This document shows positions 6,463 to 15,423 of a DNA stretch of 21,233 nucleotides, piece after piece; the first letter of the stretch is position 1, and every line of letters begins with the position of its first letter. The stretch comes from AA29 sp041481445 (lineage in GTDB: Bacteria; Acidobacteriota; Vicinamibacteria; Fen-336): positions 1 to 21,233 of the forward strand of contig JBGPBV010000124.1 in NCBI GenBank assembly GCA_041481445.1, given 5' to 3'. Made by a program: the position numbers and the translations under genes. The notes beneath the pieces were generated by a model. That model worked only from the letters and a program-made list of their open reading frames with translations, did not search any database and had not been told where the DNA came from.

Positions 6463-9390
6463 ATGTCCGGCGCGGCTCGAATCCTCGCGCTCGCCGTGTG
6501 CCTGGCGGCGACCGCTCCCGCCGTGGACGCGACGATCGCGGACGACGGACCGGACGCGCTGGCCGCCCGGCTGCTCGCCGCGCGCGCGGACGAGCGGGAG
6601 CCGCTCCTGGCCCTTCCTCAATACGCCACCGCCGAGGTCGCCCGCGCCCTCGTCGCCGCCGGCCGGAAGGACGGGCCGGCGGGGGCCGACGCCGCGAAGA
6701 CCCTCGACGCGTTCCGCACCGCGGAGGGAATCGCGCGGCGCATCGGGGCCGAGCGCGAGGTCGCGCTCGCCCTCCTCGCCTCCGTCGAGGCCCTGGGCGT
6801 CCAGGGAAAGCTCGCGCCCATCCCTCCGATGCTCGACGAGGCGCTCGGGATCTACGAGAGCCTCGGCGATGCCGCGGGGCAGGCGGAGACCTGGAACAGC
6901 ATCGGGAACTACAAGAACATCCTGGGCGAGCCGGGTGCCGCGCTCGAGCCGTACGAGAAGGCCTTCCGCCTCTGGAGCTCCGCCGGCGACGAGATCGGCG
7001 GCGCCCGCGCCCTCAACAACGTCGGGAACGTCCACCGCAGCCTGGGCTCTCTCGACGAGGCCCTCCAGGCCTACGAGCAGGCCTTGCCCGTCTTCGAAGG
7101 CCACGGCGATCGCGCGCGGGCGGCGGTGGTCACCAACAACGTCGGCCTCGTGCATTTCGAGCGGGGCGAGTACCCGGAAGCGCTCGCCTACTGCCGTCGC
7201 AGCCTGGCCATGCAGGAAGCTCTCGGCGATCCCTATCGCGTGGCCACCGCCGCCCATTCCGTGGCCACCATCCTGCGCGCCCAGGGCGCCTACGCGCGCG
7301 CCCTCGAGGTGTTCTACCGCGCGCTGAAGATCCGCCAGGAGATCGGCGACACCTGGGGCACGATGGAGACGCTGAACAACATCGGGGAGGTGCACTTCTC
7401 CGAGGGTGACTACCGCCTGGCCATCGACGCCTACAAGCGGGCCCTTGGGATGAACGCGAAGATGGGCGGCGACGTCCAGCTCGCGGAGGGCCTGGCCAAC
7501 ATCGCGGCCGCCGCCCGGCGCCTGGGCGAGCGGACGCGCGCGGTCGCGAACTACCGCGAGAGCCTGCGCCTGAGCCAGCGCGACGGGTACCGGGGCATCG
7601 CCGCCCGCGACCTGCACGACCTCGGGCGGATGGCGCTGGAGGAGGGACGGCTCTCGGAGGCGAAGGACCTCCTCGGCCGCGCCCTCGCGGCGCGCGAGAC
7701 CCTGAAGGACCAGGCGGGCATCGCCGAGTCCCTCAGCGGCCTGGCCGCGCTGGACCTCGCGGCGCAAAGGCCCCGGAACGCGCTCCTCCGCGCCGGCCGC
7801 GCCGTCGAGATCGCGCGCGCCATCGAGCAGCCGGAGCTGCGTTGGGAGGCGGAGACGCTCTCCGCCCGGGCCTATCGGACGCTGGGCCGAGCAGACGAGG
7901 CCCGGCGCGCGCTCGAGCGCGCGGTGGCCGTGATCGAGGAGCTGCGCCTCCAGGCGGGCGGCGAGCCGAGCGTGGAAGGCTTCTTCGAGGGCCGGCTCTC
8001 CCCGTACCACGAGCTCCTGGCCCTGGCCCTGGCGCGAGGGGCGACGGCGGAGGCCCTCGAGATCGCGGAGCGGTCGAAGGCGCGCGAGCTGGCCCTTCTC
8101 CTGGAGAAGGGCCGCGCCGACGTCGCGGGCCGGATGACGCAGGAGGAGCGACACGAGGAGCGAGGGCTCCAGGCCGCCCTCGTGTCGGCCAACCGCGCCC
8201 TCCAGGGCGAGCGCCAGGAGGAGACGCCCGATCCCGCGCGCGTCCCCGCCCTCGAGACGGAGCGGGACACGCGCCGGCGCGCGCTCGAGGCCTTCCAGAC
8301 CGCGGTCTATTCCCGCCATCCCGAGCTGCCGGTCCAGCGCGGACGGGCGGCGCCGTTCGCGGTGGCGGAGGCGGCCGCGCTCCTGCCTGACCCCTCCGTC
8401 GCCCTCCTCGAATACGTGGTCCTCGACGATGAGGCGTACCTGTTCGTGCTGGCGAGGGAGGGCGGCCGCGTCCGGCTCGACGCGTACCCCCTCGGCCTCG
8501 GCCGCCGTGCGCTGGAAGAGAGCGCGCGCCGGATGCGCGAGCGGATGGCCGGACGCGACCTCGCGTTCGGCGACGACGCGCGTGCCCTGTACGAGCGCCT
8601 GCTGGCTCCGGCGCGGACGCGGCTGGCCGGGAAGACACACCTGGTCGTGGTGCCGGACGGCGCCCTTTGGGAGGTCCCGTTCCAGGCCCTGCGCGACCCG
8701 GCCGGCCGCTACCTGATCGAGTCGGCGGCGGTGTCGTACGCGCCGTCCCTCACCGTGCTGCGCGAGACGCTCCGCCCTCGGGCGGTGCGCGAAGGTCCTC
8801 CGAGCCTCCTCGCCATGGGCAAGGCCGACTTCGGCGAGCGGCAGGCCCGCGAGATCGCGGACCTCTACGAACCGGCGCGCCGGGCGCTCTACCTGGGACC
8901 GGAGGCACGGGAAGACCGATTCAAGACGGAGGCGCCGCGCTACTCCATCCTCCACCTGGCCGCCCACGGGGAGCTCGACGAGGCCAGCCCGCTCTACTCG
9001 CACGTGGTGCTCTCCCCGGGGACGAGCGGATCGTCGGAGGACGGGCTGCTCGAGGCCTGGGAGATGATGGACCTCCGGCTCACCGCCGACCTCTTGATCC
9101 TGTCCGCCTGCGAGTCGGGGCGCGGCCGGATCGCGCCCGGGGAAGGGATCGTGGGCACGATGTGGGCGGCCTTCGTGGCGGGCTCGCGGGCGCTGCTCGT
9201 GAGCCAGTGGAAGGTGGAGGCGACGAGCACCACCGAGCTGATGATCGCGTTCCACCGCGGCCTGGCCGCAGGGACCGGTGCGAGCAAGGCCGGGCTCCTC
9301 CGCCAGGCCAGCCTCGAGGTCCTGCGCCAGCCGCGCTACGCGCACCCCTTCTACTGGGCGGGGTTCGTCCTCGTCGGGAACCCGTACTGA
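6463..9390 (+). CDS. TPR-CHAT domain protein (caspase-like protease), probably exported
   Basis: A 975-aa protein. The start is the ATG at 6463, with GGAG at 6455-6458; the frame stays open upstream to 5680, but that part overlaps the divergent tonB. Residues 1-24 look like a Sec signal peptide (ILALAVCLAATAPAV, likely cleavage near VDA|T). Residues about 90-520 are tetratricopeptide repeats, recognisable from recurring A-x-x-x-N-N-x-G and Y-x-x-A-L motifs (ARALNNVGNVHRSLG, METLNNIGEVHFSEG). A helical linker follows. The C-terminal CHAT domain (about 655-975) has the catalytic dyad His835 (HLAAHGELD) and Cys883 (LSACESGRG), and ends with FYWAGFVLVGNPY. CHAT domains belong to the caspase/separase clan C peptidases. 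The gene is first in an operon with a sigma factor and an anti-sigma factor, 3 bp apart from the former. Substrate and export are inferred. Confidence 0.9.
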   Translation: MSGAARILALAVCLAATAPAVDATIADDGPDALAARLLAARADEREPLLALPQYATAEVARALVAAGRKDGPAGADAAKTLDAFRTAEGIARRIGAEREVALALLASVEALGVQGKLAPIPPMLDEALGIYESLGDAAGQAETWNSIGNYKNILGEPGAALEPYEKAFRLWSSAGDEIGGARALNNVGNVHRSLGSLDEALQAYEQALPVFEGHGDRARAAVVTNNVGLVHFERGEYPEALAYCRRSLAMQEALGDPYRVATAAHSVATILRAQGAYARALEVFYRALKIRQEIGDTWGTMETLNNIGEVHFSEGDYRLAIDAYKRALGMNAKMGGDVQLAEGLANIAAAARRLGERTRAVANYRESLRLSQRDGYRGIAARDLHDLGRMALEEGRLSEAKDLLGRALAARETLKDQAGIAESLSGLAALDLAAQRPRNALLRAGRAVEIARAIEQPELRWEAETLSARAYRTLGRADEARRALERAVAVIEELRLQAGGEPSVEGFFEGRLSPYHELLALALARGATAEALEIAERSKARELALLLEKGRADVAGRMTQEERHEERGLQAALVSANRALQGERQEETPDPARVPALETERDTRRRALEAFQTAVYSRHPELPVQRGRAAPFAVAEAAALLPDPSVALLEYVVLDDEAYLFVLAREGGRVRLDAYPLGLGRRALEESARRMRERMAGRDLAFGDDARALYERLLAPARTRLAGKTHLVVVPDGALWEVPFQALRDPAGRYLIESAAVSYAPSLTVLRETLRPRAVREGPPSLLAMGKADFGERQAREIADLYEPARRALYLGPEAREDRFKTEAPRYSILHLAAHGELDEASPLYSHVVLSPGTSGSSEDGLLEAWEMMDLRLTADLLILSACESGRGRIAPGEGIVGTMWAAFVAGSRALLVSQWKVEATSTTELMIAFHRGLAAGTGASKAGLLRQASLEVLRQPRYAHPFYWAGFVLVGNPY

Positions 9391-9393
9391 GCC

Positions 9394-10485
9394 ATGATCG
9401 ATCCGGCCCTGCGCGGTTTCGTGGAGGCGACGGACGCGGCCGAGGCCGAGGCCCGCCTGTCGCGGCTGATCGAGGAGGAGGCGGCGCCCCTGGCCCGCCG
9501 GATCGCCGCCCACAAGCTGCGGGCGCACGCGCGCGGGGCGGGTGACGCCTCCCGCGAGGACGTCGAGGACATCGCCGCGGACGTCCTCCTCGCGGTGGTG
9601 TCCCGCCTCCAGGCGCTGCGCGCCGACCCCCGCCTGGACCCGATCGAGAGCCTCGCCGACTACACGGCCGTGACCACCTACAACGCGTTCGCCCACTACC
9701 TGCGACGCCGCCATCCCGGGCGCTCTCGGCTGAAGAACCGCATCCGCTACGTCCTCACCCACGACCGGCGCTTCGCGCTCTGGACGACGCCGGACGGACT
9801 GGCCTGCGGCCTGGCCCGATGGAGGCCGGCCGCCGCCAGCGCCGACGCCGGCCGGTCGCTGGACCGGCTGCTCGCCGAGCCCGAGCGGTGGCTGCGCTGG
9901 ACGGCGCCGCGGGGGGCGCGGCGGGACGAGGCCACCCTCGTCGGCGCGATCCTGCAGGCGATCGGGGGGCCCGTCGATTTCGACCGGCTGGTGGGATCGG
10001 TGGCCGCGCTCGTCCCCGAGCCCTCGGACAAGCGCGAGGGCTCGCGCGACCTCGAGTCGCTGGCCGACCGGACCGTGGTTCCCGCGGACGTCGCCCTCGA
10101 CCGGCGCCAGCTCACCGAGCGGATGTGGAACGAGGTCCGCGCCCTCCCCCTGCGCCAGCGGTTCGCCCTGCTCTTGAACCTGCGCGACGGCACCGGCGCC
10201 GGGATGCTCTGGGTCCTGCCGATCACGGGCGTGGCCAGCATCCGGGAGATCGCGGCCGCGCTCGAGCTGGGCGACTTGGAGATGGCCGAGCTCTGGAACC
10301 GGCTGCCCCTGGACGACCTGGCCATCGCCGAGCGCCTCTCCTGTACGCGCCAGCAGGTCATCAACTTGCGGAGCGCGGCGCGCAAGCGGCTGGCCACCCG
10401 GCTGCGCGAGGCGCGGGATCCAGCCACCGCGCCGGGCCCGGGCAATATCCGACCGGTCTCCGCATCCTTGAAGGATGAGGCGTGA
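9394..10485 (+). CDS. Divergent ECF-like RNA polymerase sigma factor, oversized
   Basis: A 363-aa protein that I assign to the sigma-70/ECF group with moderate confidence. Residues about 20-115 resemble region 2: acidic DVEDIAADVLLAVVSRL, then the aromatic/basic DYTAVTTYNAFAHYLRRRHPGR. Region 4 is recognisable but split. LPLRQRFALLLNLRD (251-265) is followed by about 40 extra residues (266-305) and then the helix-turn-helix LDDLAIAERLSCTRQQV with INLRSAARKRL (306-333). A further stretch of about 130 residues, including FALWTTPDGLACGLARW (127-143), separates the two regions. A typical ECF sigma is about 180-200 aa. The start ATG lies 3 bp after the CHAT stop, and the stop overlaps the anti-sigma start. 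That context supports the assignment strongly. Confidence 0.72.
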   Translation: MIDPALRGFVEATDAAEAEARLSRLIEEEAAPLARRIAAHKLRAHARGAGDASREDVEDIAADVLLAVVSRLQALRADPRLDPIESLADYTAVTTYNAFAHYLRRRHPGRSRLKNRIRYVLTHDRRFALWTTPDGLACGLARWRPAAASADAGRSLDRLLAEPERWLRWTAPRGARRDEATLVGAILQAIGGPVDFDRLVGSVAALVPEPSDKREGSRDLESLADRTVVPADVALDRRQLTERMWNEVRALPLRQRFALLLNLRDGTGAGMLWVLPITGVASIREIAAALELGDLEMAELWNRLPLDDLAIAERLSCTRQQVINLRSAARKRLATRLREARDPATAPGPGNIRPVSASLKDEA

Positions 10486-11543
10486 TGGACCATCCGAGCG
10501 ACGCCGCCATCGAGGGTTACACCGACGGGACGCTGGAGCCGTCGGAGCTCCTCGCCGTGGACGACCATCTCGCGGCCTGTGAGGCGTGCCGCGGGCGGGC
10601 GGTGGCGTTCGCGCGCCGCGCGCGGCCGGTGCCCGATCTCCCGATGGAGATGCTTCCCGTGGACTCACATCTCACGGACACCCAGGTCGCCGCGCTCGTG
10701 GACGGCACGCTGGACGCGAGCGAGACGGCGGCCGCCGGCGCGCATCTCCGCGCGTGCACGCCGTGCGCGGAAGAAGTCGAGGCCTTGCGCACGTGGGCGC
10801 GAGGGAAGTCCGGCGCGCGACGCATCCCATACGCGCTCGCGGCGGCCGCCGCGGCCGCGTTCCTCGCATTCCTGGTCCCCGCCGCCTTGCGCTGGCAGGC
10901 CGAGGCACGGACGCCCCCGTCGCTCGCCGGTCTGGAGCGACTGCCCGCCGCGGAACGCGAGCGAGTGCAGCAGGCCCTGGACCGCGGGGCCGCGGTGCCG
11001 CCGGCGCGGGTGGCCCGGCTCGGGTCGGCGTCCGAGGTCCTCATGGGCTCGGCGCCGCGCGAGTCGTTCCGGCTCGTCGCGCCGCTCGCCACCGCGGTCG
11101 TGTCCGACCGCCCGGAATTCCGCTGGGAGCCGCTCACGGGCGCGGACGCGTACACGGTGTCGGTCTTCGACGAGGCGCTGCACCCGGTCGCAGAGAGCGG
11201 CCCTGTGGCCGGCACGAGCTGGTCACCCGGAAAGGCAATTCCGCGAGGGCGTGTCTACGTGTGGCAGGTGACCGCGTATCGGGGGCCGCAGCCCGTGTCG
11301 GCTCCCGCCCCGCCCGCACCACTCGCGAAGTTCGAGGTCGTGGACGAGACGACGGCGCGGCTCCTGGACGAGACCGCCCGTGCCCATCCCGACGCGCACC
11401 TGCTGCTCGGGATCCTGTACGCACAGGCGGGGGCGAGGAACGACGCGATCGCGCAGCTGGCCCAGGTCTCGGGGACGGATCCGCACGTCGAGGTCGCGCG
11501 CCGCACGGTGTCCGTGCTGGGAGCGCCGGTTCGCGAGAAGTAG
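10485..11543 (+). CDS. Transmembrane anti-sigma factor with two zinc-finger modules
   Basis: A 352-aa predicted membrane-bound anti-sigma factor. The ATG at 10485 shares its A with the TGA of the sigma gene (TGATG), so translation is coupled; AAGGATGAGG lies just upstream. Two copies of the HxxxCxxC zinc-binding anti-sigma motif are present: His28-Cys32-Cys35 (DDHLAACEAC) and His87-Cys91-Cys94 (GAHLRACTPC). Each is preceded by a similar 'DGTL(E/D).SE' helix. One membrane segment follows at about 113-135. The outer part has a region resembling an Fn3-like sandwich (about 195-285, 'RPEFRWEPLTGADAYTVSVFD') and a short helical, TPR-like C-terminus ('HLLLGILYAQAGARNDAIAQL'). It should hold the neighbouring sigma at the membrane until a signal releases it; the signal is unknown. 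Confidence 0.85.
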   Translation: MDHPSDAAIEGYTDGTLEPSELLAVDDHLAACEACRGRAVAFARRARPVPDLPMEMLPVDSHLTDTQVAALVDGTLDASETAAAGAHLRACTPCAEEVEALRTWARGKSGARRIPYALAAAAAAAFLAFLVPAALRWQAEARTPPSLAGLERLPAAERERVQQALDRGAAVPPARVARLGSASEVLMGSAPRESFRLVAPLATAVVSDRPEFRWEPLTGADAYTVSVFDEALHPVAESGPVAGTSWSPGKAIPRGRVYVWQVTAYRGPQPVSAPAPPAPLAKFEVVDETTARLLDETARAHPDAHLLLGILYAQAGARNDAIAQLAQVSGTDPHVEVARRTVSVLGAPVREK

Positions 11544-11553
11544 GGCGCTTGGC

Positions 11554-13416
11554 TCAGGGCCCGATGGAGCTGAAGCGCCGTGACTCGAACTCGTCCCAGT
11601 AGAGGGTCCCGTTCGCTCCGGTCTTGACGCTGAGCGCGCCCAGGCGCACGAAGTCGACCGCGCTGCGGCTGTTGTCGAGCGCGCTCAGGGTCGAGCGGGA
11701 CACCCCGTCGATCCAGAGCTCGAACGTCCCGTCGTTCGCGTCCGGTCCGCTCGACCGCTTCCATTCGATCTCGACGGAGTGCACGCCGTTGGTGATGTCG
11801 AAGAACCCGGTGTCGGCCTGGGTGTCGTCGTCGAGGCGCGCGCGGCCCTCCACCGCGTAGGCGCCGTTGGCGCGCCGGAGCACGATCGCGGCCAGGCGCC
11901 GGGTGGGCGCCTCCTCGAAGACGATGAAGATCCGCGTCCGGTGGGCCCCCGCCGCTTCCCCGGGGTCGAAGCCGTTCGTGGCGAAGTAGAACCGCGCGCG
12001 GTAGCGGTCCTCGTCGGCCGGCGTGTCGTCCTCGACGTAGAGGGCCGCCGTGTCGTCCACCACCCCCTGGAGACCCACGCCCGTGGACCGCATGGCGGCC
12101 AGGACCGAGGGGACGAGGTCGCCGCTGTCGGTCGCGGCGGACGACCACTTCGAGAAGTCGGCGGATTCGAAGCCGTCCTCGAACATGGAGTCCCCGGCGA
12201 ACCGCCGGGCGAAGACCCCGTTCGAGTCGCCGTCCTGGCCGAGGCTGGTCCAGGAGACGACGAACCGGCCGCCGGGTTGGGACGCCAGGACCGGCAGGTC
12301 CTGGGAGCCCGTGGTGAACGTGTTCACCTGGAACTCGGCGCCCTGCGGCACGCCGCTCGCAGTGAAGGCCCGCGCGAAGATACCGTTGCCGCTGCCGTCC
12401 TCGCCCGGGCTGCGCCAGGCGATGACGAAGCTGCCGTCGGCGGCCATGGTCGCGCCGGGCACAACCTGGGAGCCGGTGGTGTACTGGTTGACCTGGAACT
12501 CGGGGCCCTGAGCCGTACCGGAGGCGTCGTAGCGCCGGCCAAACACCCCAAGCTGGTCACCGTCCGGCCCGTAGCTGATCCAGACGACGACGAAGGCGCC
12601 GTCCTTGTTCATGGCCAGGACCGGCTCGTACTGATCGCCGGCGGGATTCGAGTTGACCTGGAAGTCGCCGCCGAGCGGGGTCCCCGCTGCGTTATAGCGC
12701 CGTGCGAACAGGCCGAGGCCGCTGCCGTCCTGGCTCACGCTGACCCAGGCGACCGTGAAGTTCCCGGCGCCATCCATTCCCACGCTCGGGCCGTACTGGG
12801 TGCCCGTGGTGTAGGCGTTGACCTGGAGTTCACCTCCCAGGGGCGCTCCGGACGCGTCGTAGCGCTGGCCGAAAACGCCGAACTGGCTGCCATCGTGGTC
12901 GTCGCTGCTTTCCCAGGCCACGATGAAGTCGCCGGCGGCGTCCATGGCCAGGCCGGTGGCGTCCTGGTAGCCGGTGGTGAACGAGTTGACCTGGAACTCT
13001 TGCCCGGGAAGCCCCGCGGCATCGAACCGCCGGCCGCGCACCCCCTCCACATTGCCGTCGGAGCCCTGCCACACGACGACGAGGTTGCCGCTCGGGTCGG
13101 AGGCGACGCGCGGCGCCGTCTGCAGGCCGGTCGTGTACGAGTTGACCCGGAATTCCGACGCCCCCAGCGGTACCCCGGAGGCCAGGTGCTTCCGGGCGTA
13201 GATACCGCCGCTGTCGCCGTCCTGGCCGACGCTCATCCAGGCCAGGACGAAGTTGCCCGAGGAATCGGTGGCGATGGTCGGGAGGGTCTGGCCGAGCGTC
13301 GTGTACGTGTTGACCTGGAACTCCGGCCCCAGCGCGAGCTGGGCGGAGGCGTCCCGGGCCAGAGCACCGAACGACAGGACAGCGACGAGGAGGGGGACCC
13401 GGAATTGCCTGCGCAA
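11554..13416 (-). CDS. Secreted seven-repeat (predicted beta-propeller) plus jellyroll protein, copy I
   Basis: A 620-aa protein of unknown function. It begins with TTG at 13416-13414, preceded by GGGGGTGCTGA, a wobble match to the anti-Shine-Dalgarno sequence. Signal peptide residues are 1-25 (ASA|Q). Seven repeats fill residues 32-410, with lengths 56, 52, 56, 55, 55, 55 and about 50. Each opens EFQVN.YTTG.Q, followed by a (D/G)xxG(N/D)FVVxW strand, a QDG(S/D) turn and a GxFxRR(Y/F) strand. From 411 (MFEDGFES) to 620 is a concanavalin-like jellyroll domain ending DEFESRRFSSIGP. Repeat 2 lacks the QDG turn (GSDGNVEG). The gene has its own promoter 55 bp upstream and is convergent with the anti-sigma gene, with 10 bp between stops. 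Binding to a polysaccharide or surface is plausible but not shown. Confidence 0.9.
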   Translation of the reverse strand: MRRQFRVPLLVAVLSFGALARDASAQLALGPEFQVNTYTTLGQTLPTIATDSSGNFVLAWMSVGQDGDSGGIYARKHLASGVPLGASEFRVNSYTTGLQTAPRVASDPSGNLVVVWQGSDGNVEGVRGRRFDAAGLPGQEFQVNSFTTGYQDATGLAMDAAGDFIVAWESSDDHDGSQFGVFGQRYDASGAPLGGELQVNAYTTGTQYGPSVGMDGAGNFTVAWVSVSQDGSGLGLFARRYNAAGTPLGGDFQVNSNPAGDQYEPVLAMNKDGAFVVVWISYGPDGDQLGVFGRRYDASGTAQGPEFQVNQYTTGSQVVPGATMAADGSFVIAWRSPGEDGSGNGIFARAFTASGVPQGAEFQVNTFTTGSQDLPVLASQPGGRFVVSWTSLGQDGDSNGVFARRFAGDSMFEDGFESADFSKWSSAATDSGDLVPSVLAAMRSTGVGLQGVVDDTAALYVEDDTPADEDRYRARFYFATNGFDPGEAAGAHRTRIFIVFEEAPTRRLAAIVLRRANGAYAVEGRARLDDDTQADTGFFDITNGVHSVEIEWKRSSGPDANDGTFELWIDGVSRSTLSALDNSRSAVDFVRLGALSVKTGANGTLYWDEFESRRFSSIGP

Positions 13417-13470
13417 TCAGCACCCCCGAGGCGGGCGTCGCTCGTGATCAGGAAGCGAGGGAAGGCGGGG

Positions 13471-13499
13471 ATTGTGGATGGCGGCAATGCGGGTGTCAA
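13471..13499 (-). promoter_or_regulatory. Sigma-70-like promoter of array copy I
   Basis: On the minus strand, TTGACA (13499-13494) and CACAAT (13476-13471) are separated by 17 bp. An identical -35/-10 pair with the same spacing stands before copy V, although the spacers differ, so the elements appear selected. Transcription would start near 13464, leaving a leader of about 48 bases. Confidence 0.65.
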
Positions 13500-13537
13500 C
13501 ATCGCCGCCCGCCGTGGGGGTCGTGCCGTTCCCGACG

Positions 13538-15397
13538 TCAGGGCCCGATGTAGCTGAAGCGCCGCGACTCGAACTCGTCCCAGAACAGGGTGCCGCTGGC
13601 CGTCGCCTTGACGCTGAGCGCGCCCAGCCGCACGAAGTCGACCGCGCTGCGGCTGTTGTCGAGGTTCACGAGCGTGGAGCGGGACACCCCGTCGATCCAG
13701 AGCTGGAAGGAGCCGTCGTTCGCGTCCGGTCCGCTCGACTGCCTCCAGTCCAGCTCGATGACGTGGCCGCCCGGACCGATGTCGAAGAAGCCGGTGTCGG
13801 CCTGGCTGTCGTCGTCCAGCCGCGCCCGCCCCATGACCGAGTACACGCTGCCCAGGCGCTTGATCACGATCGCGGCCAGACGGCGCGTCGGCGCCTCCTC
13901 GAAGACGATGAAGGTGCGCGTCCGGTGCGCTCCTCCCGACTCACCGGGGTCGAAGCCGTTCGTGTCGACGTAGAACCGCGCCCGATACCGGTTCTCGTCG
14001 ACCGGCGTGTCGTCCTCGACGTAGAGGCTCGCGGTATCGTCCACGAGGCCGGCCAGGCCCGCGCTGGTGAACTTCATCGCCGCCGGCCCGGACACGACGA
14101 GGTCGCCACCGTCGGTGGCGGCGGTGGACCACCTCGAGAGGTCGCCGGACTCGAAGCCGTCCTGGAAGAGGGCGTCGAAGGCCACCCGACGGCCGAATAC
14201 CCCGTATTGGGACCCGTCCTCGCCGTCGCTGTTCCAGACCACGACGAACCGACCGGCGGGCTGGGGCGCCGCCACCGGGAAGCCCTGGTTGCTCGGCGTG
14301 AACGTGTTCACCTGGAATTCGACGCCCTGGGGCACGCCGGCCGCGTCGAACGCGCGCGCGAAAGCGCCCTTCGAATCGCCGTCCTGGCCGAAGCTGGCCC
14401 ACGTCACCAGGAAGCGGCCGTCCGCGGCCATCGCCACTACCGGGAACTGCTGGGAGCTCGTGGTGTAGCTGTTGACCCGGAACTGGGGGCCCTGGGCCAC
14501 GCCCGATGCGTCGTACCGGCGGCCGAACGATCCGTCGAGACTGCCGTCCTGGCCATCGTAATCGTCCCAGACCACGACGAACCTCCCGTCCCCGGCCATG
14601 GAGATGGACGGCCGTCCCTGGGCGCCGGTGGTGTAGGAATTGACCTGGAACTCGACTCCTTGTGCGACGCCGGCAGAGTTGTATCGGCGGGCGAAGATCC
14701 CGCCGCTGCTTCCGTCCTGATACACGCTGCTCCACGCCACCACGAAGTTCCCGGCGGCATCCATCGCCGCGGACGCGCCGGCTTGGACGCTCGGCGTATA
14801 CGTGTTGACCTGGAACTCACCTCCCTGGGCGACGCCCGCCGCATCGTAACGCCGGGCGACCAGTCCGGTGATGCTCAAGTCCTGCCCCACGCTCGTCCAG
14901 GCCACGACGAAGTTACCGGCCGCGTTCCTCGCTACGGTGGGATCACCCTGGTAGTTCGTCGTGTACGTGTTGACCTGGAACTCGGGGCCGGGCGTCCCCG
15001 CGGCGTCGTAGCGCCGCGCGAAGATGCCGTAGCTGTCGCCGTCCTGCGTGTTGCTCTGCCAGGCCACGACGAAGCCGCCGCTGGCATCGGAGGCCACGGA
15101 TGGAAACTTCTGGGCACCCGTGGTGTAGGCGTTCACCCGGAACTCCGACGATCCCACCGGCGTGCCCGAGGCCAGGTACTTGCGCGCGAAGATGCCGCGG
15201 TCACTGCCGTCCTGGGCGTAGCTGTGCCACACGACGACGAAGTTGCCGGCGGAATCGGATGAGATCGCGGCCGAGTACTGGTAGCTCGTGGTGTACGTGT
15301 TGACCTGGAACTCCGGCCCGAGCGCGGATTGCGCGCAGGCGTCCCGCGCGAGGACGGTTCCGGCCAGACACAGGGCCCAGAGGAGTGGCCTGCGCAT
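13538..15397 (-). CDS. Secreted seven-repeat (predicted beta-propeller) plus jellyroll protein, copy II
   Basis: A 619-aa paralogue of copy I. The ATG is at 15397, with CGGAGG six bases upstream. The signal peptide is 1-22 (ACA|Q), and its Cys21 does not form a lipobox. Seven repeats run from residue 29 to about 408. Repeat 3 has 'GQDLSITGLVARR' in place of the QDGS turn, and repeat 5 carries one extra residue (DDYDGQDGS). The C-terminal jellyroll starts at LFQDGFESGDLSRWS and ends DEFESRRFSYIGP. It lies 26 bp after copy III, so it is probably the last gene of the V-IV-III-II operon; 121 bp then separate it from copy I. Nothing in it suggests an enzyme active site. Its role is unknown; secretion is well supported. 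Confidence 0.9.
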   Translation of the reverse strand: MRRPLLWALCLAGTVLARDACAQSALGPEFQVNTYTTSYQYSAAISSDSAGNFVVVWHSYAQDGSDRGIFARKYLASGTPVGSSEFRVNAYTTGAQKFPSVASDASGGFVVAWQSNTQDGDSYGIFARRYDAAGTPGPEFQVNTYTTNYQGDPTVARNAAGNFVVAWTSVGQDLSITGLVARRYDAAGVAQGGEFQVNTYTPSVQAGASAAMDAAGNFVVAWSSVYQDGSSGGIFARRYNSAGVAQGVEFQVNSYTTGAQGRPSISMAGDGRFVVVWDDYDGQDGSLDGSFGRRYDASGVAQGPQFRVNSYTTSSQQFPVVAMAADGRFLVTWASFGQDGDSKGAFARAFDAAGVPQGVEFQVNTFTPSNQGFPVAAPQPAGRFVVVWNSDGEDGSQYGVFGRRVAFDALFQDGFESGDLSRWSTAATDGGDLVVSGPAAMKFTSAGLAGLVDDTASLYVEDDTPVDENRYRARFYVDTNGFDPGESGGAHRTRTFIVFEEAPTRRLAAIVIKRLGSVYSVMGRARLDDDSQADTGFFDIGPGGHVIELDWRQSSGPDANDGSFQLWIDGVSRSTLVNLDNSRSAVDFVRLGALSVKATASGTLFWDEFESRRFSYIGP

Positions 15398-15423
15398 TCA
15401 CGACCTCCGAGGGTGGCGGGCCG

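Noticed and set aside
6445..10668. 1407-codon minus-strand frame spanning the CHAT and sigma genes
   Set aside because: It is an antisense artefact of high GC. It covers two well-supported plus-strand genes, and its translation is low-complexity Arg/Gly/Ala-rich without domains.
11544..11553. Bidirectional terminator between the anti-sigma gene and array copy I
   Set aside because: Only 10 bp separate the stops and no hairpin with a T-run is visible.
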